From VRUE01 sp963706605 (lineage in GTDB: Bacteria > Actinomycetota > Thermoleophilia > Solirubrobacterales > 70-9), in the NCBI GenBank assembly GCA_963706605.1, contig OY970165.1:124001-188000 (forward strand): a stretch of 64,000 nucleotides of DNA, read 5' to 3'. The notes below the pieces were generated by a model. It did not search any database, was not told where the DNA came from, and was given only the letters and a program-made list of their open reading frames with translations. Shown here in pieces: positions 41,764-50,211 of the stretch; the stretch's first letter is position 1, and each line of letters begins with the position of its first letter. A program made the translations under genes and the position numbers.

Positions 41764-42633
41764 GCTCTTTCATCGAAGAGCATCGCGAGCGCTTTGGGGT
41801 CGAGCCGATCTGCAGCAATCTCGAGGTGTCGGCCTCCGCCCATTACGAGCGCGCCAAGAGCGGGCGATCCGCCCGGGCGATCGAGGACGAGCGGCTGCTC
41901 GCCCGCATCCGCGAGATCCACGAGCGCAACTACTGCGCCTACGGCTACCGGCGCATGTGGATCGCCCTACAGCGCGAAGGTGAGGAGGTCGGGCGCGGCC
42001 GGGTGCAGCGGTTGATGAAGGGAGCGGGAATCCAAGGCGCCAAGCGGCGAGGGAAGGCCTGGCGGACGACAAAGCCAGATCCCTTGGCACACCGGCGCCC
42101 CGACTTGGTTGAGCGCGACTTCAGCGCCGAGGGCCCGAATCGCCTCTGGGTCGCTGACCCTCCTACCTGCGCTGCTGGGAGGGCAACTTGTTCTTCTCCT
42201 TCGTGATCGACGCCTTCAGCCGCAAGGTCGTCGGCTGGCAGCTGGCGTCGCACATGCGCCCGATCTCGTTCTCGACGCGCTGAGAATGGCGCTCGCCCAG
42301 CGTGACGCCGGCGCCGACGTCGAGCTGGTGCACCACTCAGATCGCGGCAGCCAGTACACGTCGATCGACTACACGCAGACACTCGACGATCACGGCGTCC
42401 TCGCCTCCGTCGGCTCGGTCGGCGACGCCTACGACAACGCCATGGCCGAGAGCTTCGTCGACTCCTTCAAGACCGAGCTGATCGCCGACCGCAGCTGGCG
42501 GTCTCGAACCCAACTGGAGCTCGCCGTCGTCGAGTACATCGCCTGGTTCAACAGCGACCGCCTGCATGAATCTCTCGGCGACAGATCCCCCGCTGAGTTC
42601 GAGGACCTATACGTTGCCCAGGGAGTCAACTGA
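41760..42633 (+). pseudogene. IS3-family transposase OrfB, frameshifted
   Basis: OrfB carries the DDE integrase core. The HTH_21 region ('ARIREIHERNYCAYGYRRMW') and the first Asp ('NRLWVAD') are in one frame; the second Asp ('HHSDRGSQYTS') and the Glu ('YDNAMAESFVDSFKTEL') are in another. A one-base loss near 42156-42165, where 'ADLTYL' is expected, separates them. The rest of the domain is intact. Confidence 0.88.
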
Positions 42634-42764
42634 GCTATCCACAGAGAAGATTGGAAACCAACTAAAAAGTCTCCGTGAAACCTGGTCCGGCTCATACGTA
42701 CCTAAGGTCCCAACGCAACGATTGGCCCTCCAGCTTCGTAGCTACCTCATTGACCCTGCCGCCT

Positions 42765-42982
42765 TGAGCCAGTGTAGATCCTCGCGGAGACCTGGTCACA
42801 GACCGTTGCGGCGGTCTTTCTTTGGCTCGCGCCAGCCGAGTCCGCTCCCCCAAAAGAACACTGCGAAGAGTGAAATAAACAGCATCACTACGCCCCCCAC
42901 AACCTCGCCGATCGACAAACCACCAAGCAATGCGTAAGCAAGGCTCATTGGAAAGTGTAGCTAAAGAATCTGGTCCGGCTCA
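42765..42982. repeat. Possible IS-end remnant (218 bp)
   Basis: The left border TGAGCCAG...CGGAGAC and the right border CTGGTCCGGCTCA resemble the two ends of the IS3 element next door, and the outer 20 bases of each border match in about 14 positions as inverted repeats. Between them lies a small membrane-protein gene. This may be a relic of a related IS or a non-autonomous derivative. The evidence is modest. Confidence 0.35.
42796..42948 (-). CDS. 50-residue single-helix membrane protein
   Basis: The product has one membrane helix ('EVVGGVVMLFISLFAVFFWG') and a basic C-terminus ('REPKKDRRNG'). It lies downstream of the full RHS gene and its W-A-H-G protein, on the same strand. No strong ribosome binding site is visible. 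It could be a third gene of the RHS unit. Confidence 0.4.
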   Translation of the reverse strand: MSLAYALLGGLSIGEVVGGVVMLFISLFAVFFWGSGLGWREPKKDRRNGL

Positions 42983-43043
42983 TCCATAGATCAGACATGA
43001 AGGCGGGCTACCTAACCGAGCAGTCGTCAATTGACTCCTAGAC

Positions 43044-43409
43044 CTAACCCTCCCCTTTTTTCAACTCCTCTTCGCAAGCCCGAGCCACAACTCCTCGCAC
43101 CTTCTGTGGGAAGTGCCGGCTCAACCGCTCCACAACCGCGCTCATCGTAGGGTCGACACCATATATGTTTGCTAAGTGCTTGACAGTCTGCCCGCGGCAT
43201 AGTCCGTGCGCCCATTTATCCATGGCAGCCGCGTCATTGACATCCACTTCATTCAGCCTTAAATCGCCTTCCATCGCCGCCGTTTTGTCCTCCTTATTAG
43301 CACTATGACCAACGCTCAATAGTCCGCCTACAACTAGGATACCCAAGACCGCGACCAACGCAACGAAGCCTGCTTGCCTAAATCGACTTAGTCTATTTAG
43401 ACTACTCAT
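43044..43409 (-). CDS. Membrane-anchored W-A-H-G-x-C family protein, putative RHS immunity
   Basis: The 121-residue protein has one N-terminal membrane helix (about residues 13-33) and a C-terminal domain with 'AMDKWAHGLCRGQTVKHLA', 'VDPTMSAVVERL' and 'ACEEELKKGE'. Its ATG overlaps the stop of the RHS gene by eight bases, so the two are co-translated, as expected for a toxin tip and its immunity partner. The domain recurs at 37627-37872 behind the other RHS tip. I do not know a named family for it. Confidence 0.75.
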   Translation of the reverse strand: MSSLNRLSRFRQAGFVALVAVLGILVVGGLLSVGHSANKEDKTAAMEGDLRLNEVDVNDAAAMDKWAHGLCRGQTVKHLANIYGVDPTMSAVVERLSRHFPQKVRGVVARACEEELKKGEG

Positions 43410-46400
43410 CGGGACGACAGACTTTGGTGATTTCGAGCGGTAGATCAGTCCGATAAGTTTCCGACTTACGTCCGTATCTACCCGTCCAAGACACTTCGAC
43501 CCTCACAGACAACGATCCACTACTGGTCTGACCGCATGCTTGGTCGGTCTCGATAGGTATAGACGCACTCGCCTTGCATAGCGGCATATGGACCCCGCCG
43601 TTGCCACAATCCTGGGTCGGTCCGGATTGCGATGGAAGTGCCCGGGTTGGAAGCGGAATGGTAGTGATGCTTCCGCCCAGGATATGCACCTTAAGCTGAA
43701 CAGACTTTGCATGACCGTTGCACTGAGCGGCCGCTGACACCTCTGCCTGGACAATATACGCAGCGTGCCCATGATTGGTCTGGTGAACATGCACTCCGTA
43801 AATCTTGCATGCCTTTTCACCCGTCAGGTCAAGACCGTTAACCGGATCAGCATCCGCATAGTCATATGCATTCGCGGAGCCACCTAGAACTGGATCACTA
43901 GAGATGAAGCGCCCCATCGCCGGCACATAGCTCCGCACGCCCATCTGAATCACGCCGGATGGCAGCTCGGTCCGGCGGCTTTTGGCGCCAAGCCAGCCAT
44001 ACTTCCCGGCTGATCCCTGTTTTGGATTGCCGAACTCGTCGAATTCGAAGGTTGCGAGGAGTTTGGTCGCTTCGGAATTGAGACTTGCGGTGGCGACGAT
44101 GTCGCCGTGCAGGTTGGTCAGCTGCAGGGTCGTGCCTTTGGTGCTGTCCTGAATTGCCGCTAGGCCGCCACCAATACCCGCGATATTTCGCGACCAGCTT
44201 GAGCCACGATCTATCCAGGCTGGAGAATCTGATCCGCCGGCGTAGTGGTAGATCTCCGTCCCTGGTTCTGATCCGCCGGTCTGGGTGCGCTGGCGCTGAC
44301 GTAGGGCGCTGTCGAGCTGGTAGGTGTTCGTTATCGCCCCCTGCGACTGGCTAACGATCAGATCGTTGCTGTAGTAGCTGGTCGTGAGCGTGCTTCCTCC
44401 TGCATCTGCGCCCGGCAGGCTGGTGATTCGACCGAAGCTGTCGTAGCTGAGGCCGGTGCCGAGCAGCCGATCTGCGGCGTCATAGCTGTAGCTCTGGGTC
44501 GCGCCGGCCGAGCTCGTGTCGCAGACGCCGCCGATCCCCGGCACGCGAGTGATGAGTTTGGTGCGGTTGGAGTCGGCATCGAAGCTGTAGGAGCGGGTCG
44601 TGCAGCCTCCCCCCTGCGGGGTGTCCTTGGTGAGGGTCAACCGCCCCGCCTTGTCGTAGGAATACTGCTGGCTCGAGAGGTTGCTGGTCTGCGAGAGGAC
44701 CTGCCCGTAGATCGAGCGTTCGGCACCGAAGTCAAGCCAGGTGCAGGTGAGCGAGCAGAAGCTTTTCTTTTCGTAGGAGAGGTGCGTCGGTTGCCCGGCC
44801 TCGTCGTAGGTCGTTTTCGCCACCAGGCCGTCGGGCAGGCTCCGTTCGACCATGTTGCCGTCGGCGTCATAGGCCGCGGTGAAAGTGCCGACCGCGGAGT
44901 CTTCGAGTTTCGTCAGCAGCCCCGAGGTCGAGTCATAGCCAAAGGTCTGGGTTCCCTTGCCGTCGTAGATGGTGGCCGGGCGGCTGTCAAGGTCGTAGGT
45001 CGTTTTGGAGAGATTGCTGTCGGCATCGAGGTATTCAGTCGGCCGACCGAGTTTGTCGTAGGCGGTGACGGTCGCCTGGTTGTCGAAGCCTTCGCAGTTC
45101 GATTCGCAGGTGAACTTCTGTTCGACCGGCATGCCGGTGGTGGTGCTGTAGGTAGTCTGGGTCGGCGCGAGGGCGATGCCGCCGCCTTCCTGCTTGCCGG
45201 TCAGCGGACGCCCCGCTGCGTCGTAGGTCGTGATCGTCTTGCGCACGTTGGCGGCGCCGCCACCGGGGCTTTCGATGACTTCGGTCGGTTGCCCGAGCGC
45301 GTTGTAGGCGGCGTACTTGGTGACCAGCAGTTCCGGCTGGCCTTCGGTGCCGGGTTGCGTGGCCGGTTTCACCAGGCAGGGCAGGCCGGCAAACGCATCG
45401 ACATGTTCGCAATACGGCTCAGGCGAGGTGTCGTGGGCGTAGTAGTAGATCTTGGTCGTGTGGGCATCGCCGCCTTCGTATTTGGCCGGCAGGCTGCGTT
45501 CGATCGGCAGGCCGGTGTTGGCGTCATAGGCGATCCGGGTGTGCAGTTTGAGTCCTCCGGATTCGGGGTCGACGATCGTTTCGGTCGGCTTCAGCAGCGT
45601 CCAGTTGTACTTGGTTTCGGTGACGCGCTGGTCGGCGTCTATGCCTTCGCCGGGGATGCTGGCGCCGGTCGTCACCCGCGTGGGCAGGTGCGGTTTCAGG
45701 CCGGTGCCGGGCCAGCCTTCGTCATATCGGACCGTGGTGTGAAGGCGGGCTTTGGGGGCGGTCGCGCCCGATTCGAGGCGGATCGAGTGGGTTGGGCCCC
45801 ATTCCTCGAGCATTTCGGTGCCGTCGGCGGAAAAGTGGCGTTTGGTTTCCAGCTCTTCGGCGCGGACTTTCGATTCAGATCCTGCCGCGAGGGCGCGCAG
45901 GCGGTTCTGGGCACTCAGTTCACGCACGACGTTGCCGTGTTCGTCGGCTTCGGCGGTGGTGATCGATGGCGCCGAGGTGCCGGCGCCCGAGGGCGTCGCG
46001 GTATTGACCATCTGCCCTTCGGAATCCATGTAGTAGACGCTGGCGCGGGTATAGGCGCTAGGAGGGCTTGCCGGCACTTCGTCGGGCGGGAAGATCGCCG
46101 TCGCGTCGACCGGGATGTCTTTCTGGCCCCATTTTTCGATCGAGGGGCCGCTCAGGTCATAGGGCGCCCCGGAACCGCTCACCGGCACTTCATAGGCAAT
46201 CGTCGTCTGCGCCACCGAGGGGCTGGCGAGGAGGCTCGGGCGCTTGACGGCGATCAGGCGCCCGGAGTCGGCGGTCTGCCCCGCCACCGTGCCGTATTCG
46301 AGCGTCCACGGTTCCTGGCCGGCCGGACTGATCGTTTTGAGTTGCCCGCCCGTGCGGGCTTCTGCGCCGTTGCCGACGTAGGCATAGGTCTCCTTCAAAG

Positions 46401-48993
46401 CCGGGAAGATGCGCGGGTCCCACTCTTCGGTCAGGCGCCCGGAAGAGTCATAGGAGTACTTGGCGACTTCCCAGGAGCCCTGTATCTCTTTGGAGGCTGG
46501 GCCATAGTAGGTGATCGAGGAGAGGCGGTCCTTGTAGGAGGCTGGGGCGCCCCAGGTGCTTGCCGCCTGATAGGTGAAATAGAGGGCGCGACAGCCCGAG
46601 TTCGTTTTGGCGGTCGATTCGGAGCAGTTGATGTTTTTCGCCGCCGGCGCGACCAGCGCTTTCAGCCTCCGCTTGCCTTCGATGATGTCGTAGAACATCC
46701 GCGTGGCGTTGGTGCCACCGCTCATCGAGACCGAGACGGGCAGGTATTCGTTGCCGCCTGCGCTGTTTTCGAAGACGGTCTGGTTGCCGCTGGGGTCGGA
46801 GAGCGTCATGTTCGTTCCGTTTGAGGGCGAGAGCGACCAGCCCTTCATCTCGGGTGGCAGAACGTAGGCGCCTTCGGACAGTTCGAAGGCGTATTCGTAG
46901 CCTTCGAGGTCGGTGAGGATCGCGTAGTCAAGAAACCCTTCTTCACGTTCTTCTTCACTCGCCGCGAACGTCTTCACGCTTCTCCATTCAGCGCCGCCTG
47001 CGACTTCCACCGGGGTGGTCGGCTTCCAGCCGCGCCCGAGGACGCTGGTGTCTTCGGCGATGCCGGGCTGGCGGGAGTTGATCGTGCGGGAGAATTCAAG
47101 GCCCGCGGTGACGCCTGGGATCGAGACGTCGGTGCGGCTCAGCGAGAAGTTCCCGGTCAAGAGGTTGAGCGTGCCGAGACCAACCGAGGTGGTGGCGTCG
47201 CGGGTGCCGCCGACGTCGAGGTTGACGGTTGCTTTTGAGGCGGCGCTGTAGCCGGCCACTTTTGCTTCTCCGTCAAAGAGCGCCCGCACCTGCACTTCGC
47301 CGCCTTTGCTTTCCAGCGCCGCGCTCAGATGCGCGGCGTCGAGGTAGAGCGGTTCGGTTTCCTGTTTGCCCGACACCGCCACCGGCCATTTGCTCACCGC
47401 CTGGCCCGAGGCATCCTTGACCAAGGCCAAGGGAAGGTTCTGGAAGGCGCCTTTGGGCCCTTCGCGGTACTGGAAGGTGACGCCGGTGACGCCTGCTTCG
47501 CTCCAAGCGGCCTTCAGCTTGAGGCGACGAGCCGTCACGGTGCCCTCCGTGGGGAGGGCGAGCTTGCTGCTCGTGGGCGCCGCCTGGTAGTAGACGACGT
47601 TGAGGTAGGGCTTTGAGGAGCTTGAGGAGCCTGATTCGAACTGGATCTGGCGCTGCGTGCAAGAACTGGGGCCGCATTCACGCGATTTGTCGTCGATCAA
47701 CTTGGCGAGGATGTTCAAAGGTTCGGGGTTGGATACTGCTTCCTGGACGACCTGGCGGGAAAGCGGGAAGGTCCACCAACCGGCCTGGCTGCCTCTTTCG
47801 CTGGTCAGGATTTTGCCCACTTCGTCTGTGTAGTCGCCGCCTTCGGTGGTCCACAGATGACTCGACTCATAATGCGTCCAGGTCACGTCCGTATTCCATG
47901 GCTTCGTGACTTTGCGCAGTTCCAGGCCACTGGTATTGAGCGCCGCTTCAGCGGCATGGATGCCAAAGGTGGCTGAGGCGACGTAGGAGGCCGTCGGGAG
48001 CGCGCTGAGGCTGAAGCGCAACAGCGAACGCTGCCATTCGTCGGAGGCGCTGCTGATTTTCGGCCAATAGGCGGCCATCAGCTTTCTGCCGCTGAAGTTG
48101 TCGCATTTAATTTTGACATTCGAGCCCGCTTTGCCGCCGAAGGCGCAATCGAGGGTCGGTTTGGGAAGTTCCAGCGTGGGGTCGAGGGTTATAGGCCAGG
48201 TGCGCTCGGGGGCGGAGAGCCAATCAGGATCGGCCGTGACGTCGAGTCGCCAGGTACCGTCGCTCTGCGGCTCCAGGGTGTAGTGGATCGCATTGGAGGT
48301 CTCTGGCTGAACCGGAGAGCTGTCGCGCATGACCGGCGCGGGAAGAGTCGCGAAGACGCGGCCGGTTGCTTCGCGGAACTCGATCGCGCCTTCCTCGTTC
48401 AAGCTTGGGCTCAGCCCATCCGATGCGCTCAGCTCGAAGCTGAAGGAGCTGGGTTGGGAGGGGTCGCTCAGTTCGATGTCCTCCTTGATCCCGCTCGCCA
48501 GGGTCGAGAGGTCAAAGCTCGTGCCCGGTTCCGCAGATTCGTATGTCGCGGTGCTCCCTTCGGCTTGTACGGGCTCAGAGGAGGGACCGAGGAGCCGAGC
48601 GGCCACCCACTGGTCGCCTTCGCTCAAACGCACGGGGGCGGCGCCCAGTCGCTGCGGGAGGCTCAGGTCGAAACGATTGGGTCCGTTGGTGAGGCCGGTG
48701 CCGTCGGCCTGCTCTTCGAGCCCTTCGTCAATCGGCCTCCAGTCGCCTTCGGCGTCGCGGTAGTTGATCGGGTTCTCATAGACCCTGGTTTCAAGAGCGC
48801 CGTCGGGGAGACGGAAGGTGTCAGAGGTTGCGGTGCGCTTGGCGTCCAGTTCGACGCCGGCATCCTGCGGCGCGCTGCTGAGCTGGGTGGCTGCGGGGGA
48901 CGACTCAGAGTCGTCTTGTGCCGCGAGCGCAATACCGGTTCCGCAAATGACGAGCGCAGCGAGCACTGCCGCAATAAGCCTTATCCCCTGCAT
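43402..48993 (-). CDS. Secreted RHS/YD-repeat protein, WapA-like, full length
   Basis: From the ATG at 48993 the protein has 1,863 residues: signal peptide (1-24), a beta-rich region, a DNRLRE-type domain (about 270-480, 'WQRSLLRFSLSALPTASYV'), a DUF6531-like entry ('LNLLTGNFSLSRTDVSIPG'), many YD/RHS repeats ('YDSSGRLTEEWDP', 'YDADGNMVERSLPDG'), the RHS core ('GVRSYVPAMGRFISSDPV') and a 138-residue tip (about 1726-1863). The tip is beta-rich with six Cys and 'HVHQTNHGH'; I do not recognise a toxin fold. An upstream in-frame ATG at 49107 would add 38 residues and bury the signal peptide, so I reject it. Contact-dependent inhibition is the expected role by analogy with WapA. Confidence 0.88.
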   Translation of the reverse strand: MQGIRLIAAVLAALVICGTGIALAAQDDSESSPAATQLSSAPQDAGVELDAKRTATSDTFRLPDGALETRVYENPINYRDAEGDWRPIDEGLEEQADGTGLTNGPNRFDLSLPQRLGAAPVRLSEGDQWVAARLLGPSSEPVQAEGSTATYESAEPGTSFDLSTLASGIKEDIELSDPSQPSSFSFELSASDGLSPSLNEEGAIEFREATGRVFATLPAPVMRDSSPVQPETSNAIHYTLEPQSDGTWRLDVTADPDWLSAPERTWPITLDPTLELPKPTLDCAFGGKAGSNVKIKCDNFSGRKLMAAYWPKISSASDEWQRSLLRFSLSALPTASYVASATFGIHAAEAALNTSGLELRKVTKPWNTDVTWTHYESSHLWTTEGGDYTDEVGKILTSERGSQAGWWTFPLSRQVVQEAVSNPEPLNILAKLIDDKSRECGPSSCTQRQIQFESGSSSSSKPYLNVVYYQAAPTSSKLALPTEGTVTARRLKLKAAWSEAGVTGVTFQYREGPKGAFQNLPLALVKDASGQAVSKWPVAVSGKQETEPLYLDAAHLSAALESKGGEVQVRALFDGEAKVAGYSAASKATVNLDVGGTRDATTSVGLGTLNLLTGNFSLSRTDVSIPGVTAGLEFSRTINSRQPGIAEDTSVLGRGWKPTTPVEVAGGAEWRSVKTFAASEEEREEGFLDYAILTDLEGYEYAFELSEGAYVLPPEMKGWSLSPSNGTNMTLSDPSGNQTVFENSAGGNEYLPVSVSMSGGTNATRMFYDIIEGKRRLKALVAPAAKNINCSESTAKTNSGCRALYFTYQAASTWGAPASYKDRLSSITYYGPASKEIQGSWEVAKYSYDSSGRLTEEWDPRIFPALKETYAYVGNGAEARTGGQLKTISPAGQEPWTLEYGTVAGQTADSGRLIAVKRPSLLASPSVAQTTIAYEVPVSGSGAPYDLSGPSIEKWGQKDIPVDATAIFPPDEVPASPPSAYTRASVYYMDSEGQMVNTATPSGAGTSAPSITTAEADEHGNVVRELSAQNRLRALAAGSESKVRAEELETKRHFSADGTEMLEEWGPTHSIRLESGATAPKARLHTTVRYDEGWPGTGLKPHLPTRVTTGASIPGEGIDADQRVTETKYNWTLLKPTETIVDPESGGLKLHTRIAYDANTGLPIERSLPAKYEGGDAHTTKIYYYAHDTSPEPYCEHVDAFAGLPCLVKPATQPGTEGQPELLVTKYAAYNALGQPTEVIESPGGGAANVRKTITTYDAAGRPLTGKQEGGGIALAPTQTTYSTTTGMPVEQKFTCESNCEGFDNQATVTAYDKLGRPTEYLDADSNLSKTTYDLDSRPATIYDGKGTQTFGYDSTSGLLTKLEDSAVGTFTAAYDADGNMVERSLPDGLVAKTTYDEAGQPTHLSYEKKSFCSLTCTWLDFGAERSIYGQVLSQTSNLSSQQYSYDKAGRLTLTKDTPQGGGCTTRSYSFDADSNRTKLITRVPGIGGVCDTSSAGATQSYSYDAADRLLGTGLSYDSFGRITSLPGADAGGSTLTTSYYSNDLIVSQSQGAITNTYQLDSALRQRQRTQTGGSEPGTEIYHYAGGSDSPAWIDRGSSWSRNIAGIGGGLAAIQDSTKGTTLQLTNLHGDIVATASLNSEATKLLATFEFDEFGNPKQGSAGKYGWLGAKSRRTELPSGVIQMGVRSYVPAMGRFISSDPVLGGSANAYDYADADPVNGLDLTGEKACKIYGVHVHQTNHGHAAYIVQAEVSAAAQCNGHAKSVQLKVHILGGSITTIPLPTRALPSQSGPTQDCGNGGVHMPLCKASASIPIETDQACGQTSSGSLSVRVEVSWTGRYGRKSETYRTDLPLEITKVCRPDE
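44804..46619 (-). repeat. 1,816-bp direct repeat, copy 2
   Basis: This is the intact-gene copy of the tract shared with 39573-41388. It covers YD repeats of the full-length RHS protein and ends, on the 3' side, some 1.4 kb before the tip, so exchange within it would swap the RHS core and tip. Confidence 0.92.
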
Positions 48994-49168
48994 GCACTTC
49001 CCCCCTGTCGGCTTCCAACGTTTCGGCGGCGACCCTATAGGTGGAGGTTTCCGAAAAGCAACTCTGGTCGTACCAAATTTTTGAGCCAAAACGTTGCAGC
49101 ACTGCAACCGCGTGCACTAGTGGCATTTGCTCCACCACCGCGCGGCGCGCTGTGCCGCCAATTCTGGA

Positions 49169-49786
49169 TCAGGACGCTTTCTCTGAGTCCTTGGGCGACT
49201 GAAAGGCTGCGAGGGCGACGGTCATCAAAATCGGCTCCTCATCGGACTCAGCCAGACGAAGCTTTGCCCTGGCTTGCGCCTCGAAAAGGAATTCGAACAA
49301 CGCGTCGACCCGGGTGACCACTTCCTCCCAGCCAAGCTGGTCAACAAGAAGCGGCGTCCAAGTGAAATGTCGATCGGCGCGGGCATCAAGGGTGCCCGCT
49401 TCAAGCGCATTCTTTATGCGCTCGCCAAGTTCTTCAAAAATCCCAACGCTGACCATTGCCTTCATCGACTTCGGCAAGGATGACCAGGTGTCGTTGTCGA
49501 ACACGGCAGGCTGAGTTGCACGGTAAAAGTGCTCAACGGCTCCGCGCCGTTTGCCTCCGGATTTCGTCCCAACCAGATAGAGCCAGCCGTACTCAACAAG
49601 CACATCGAAATGGCGAGAAACCCTGGGCACCGAGCCACCGCCAAACTCATCGTAGAACTGCTTTGGGCTCATCTCGCGGATGTTCAGCTCCGACACGATC
49701 TTGATGCGCAGTGGAACTGCCAACACTTTGGCGAGGCGCAGCATGATCGCCATATTGAGCCTTGCTCCAGCTTCAGAGTTGATCAT
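49169..49786 (-). CDS. ArsR-like winged-helix regulator with C-terminal domain
   Basis: The 205-residue protein has a winged-helix domain ('LAVPLRIKIVSELNIREMSP', 'GGGSVPRVSRHFDVLVEYGW', 'GAVEHFYRATQPAVFDND') and a helical C-terminal half. 'VEHFYRAT' is typical of the ArsR-like group common in Thermoleophilia. It is divergent from the small peptide gene at 49939, and the 24-bp palindrome between them is a likely operator. Confidence 0.8.
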   Translation of the reverse strand: MINSEAGARLNMAIMLRLAKVLAVPLRIKIVSELNIREMSPKQFYDEFGGGSVPRVSRHFDVLVEYGWLYLVGTKSGGKRRGAVEHFYRATQPAVFDNDTWSSLPKSMKAMVSVGIFEELGERIKNALEAGTLDARADRHFTWTPLLVDQLGWEEVVTRVDALFEFLFEAQARAKLRLAESDEEPILMTVALAAFQSPKDSEKAS

Positions 49787-49888
49787 GCAGACCCCTCCAT
49801 TGCTCTCCGTTTGCCTGATTGCTAGCTGAAGCTTATGCAGTGACGCAGCGGAACCGTTTCGCCACCAAGCTGATCGCAGTCGCTATCA

Positions 49889-49912
49889 AATTGCTCTAAA
49901 TATTTAGAGCAA
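49889..49912. promoter_or_regulatory. 24-bp perfect palindrome, likely operator
   Basis: The half-site ATTGCTCTAAAT is followed directly by its exact reverse complement. It lies 26 bases before the ATG of the 19-codon gene and about 100 bases from the regulator start. AT-rich symmetry of this size suits an ArsR-type dimer. Confidence 0.65.
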
Positions 49913-49938
49913 TCTCACGACAAAGGAGGGGGTGAAGA

Positions 49939-49998
49939 ATGAAGCTCGCACCTGCAGAGGCGGCTATGCCGATCCTCGCGATCTCCAAGAACGGTTAG
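49939..49998 (+). CDS. 19-residue peptide gene with strong ribosome binding site
   Basis: An AAAGGAGGGGGTG site ends five bases before an ATG that opens a 19-codon frame, product MKLAPAEAAMPILAISKNG, closed by TAG. A stable hairpin follows 13 bases later. The unit is too short for normal gene callers. It could encode a signalling peptide, a small regulatory peptide or a leader. No maturation gene is adjacent. Confidence 0.55.
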   Translation: MKLAPAEAAMPILAISKNG

Positions 49999-50010
49999 GC
50001 ATCTAGGCCA

Positions 50011-50063
50011 GGGAGCCGCCCCGAGCTGCTGGTCTCTACCGCAGTTGCTCGGAGGCGGCTCCC
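50011..50063 (+). terminator. Hairpin after the 19-codon gene
   Basis: GGGAGCCGCC (50011-50020) pairs with GGCGGCTCCC (50054-50063) and CCGAGC (50021-50026) with GCTCGG (50047-50052), with a single bulged A. No T-run follows, so it may be a weak terminator or an RNA-stabilising end. Confidence 0.6.
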
Positions 50064-50211
50064 GTCTCAGCCCAACCCGAAGACTTGATCTGAACCAGCC
50101 TTTTAGTTCCCAAAGTCGAAGTGAAAACCCTCTTTAGCGCACCTACACTGCCGCAGCGTTTCCTTAGTAGCCAATTCGTTCTAGATCACTTTCAACAGGG
50201 AGGAGCGTCGC

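Larger units (their letters stand above)
41389..42694 (+). mobile_element. IS3-family insertion sequence, 1,306 bp, degenerate
   Basis: 26-bp terminal inverted repeats (41389-41414 and 42669-42694) match in 23 positions; both start TGAGCC and end CACGGAGAC on the inner side. The element carries orfA and orfB in overlapping frames, the IS3 layout. The bases outside the ends differ (ATT on the left, TAC on the right), so no target duplication is seen and the left flank was probably rearranged after insertion. orfB has a frameshift, so the element should be inactive alone. Confidence 0.93.

Noticed and set aside
35051..43409. A CRISPR array or phage origin for the lower-GC accessory region
   Set aside because: No evenly spaced direct repeats, integrase, capsid or terminase genes are present; the repeats are RHS coding sequence.
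44782..46824. A 680-codon plus-strand open frame opposite the RHS gene, with a twin at 40058-41548
   Set aside because: The twin exists only because the sense strand is duplicated. The product is low-complexity antisense and has no start signal or domain.
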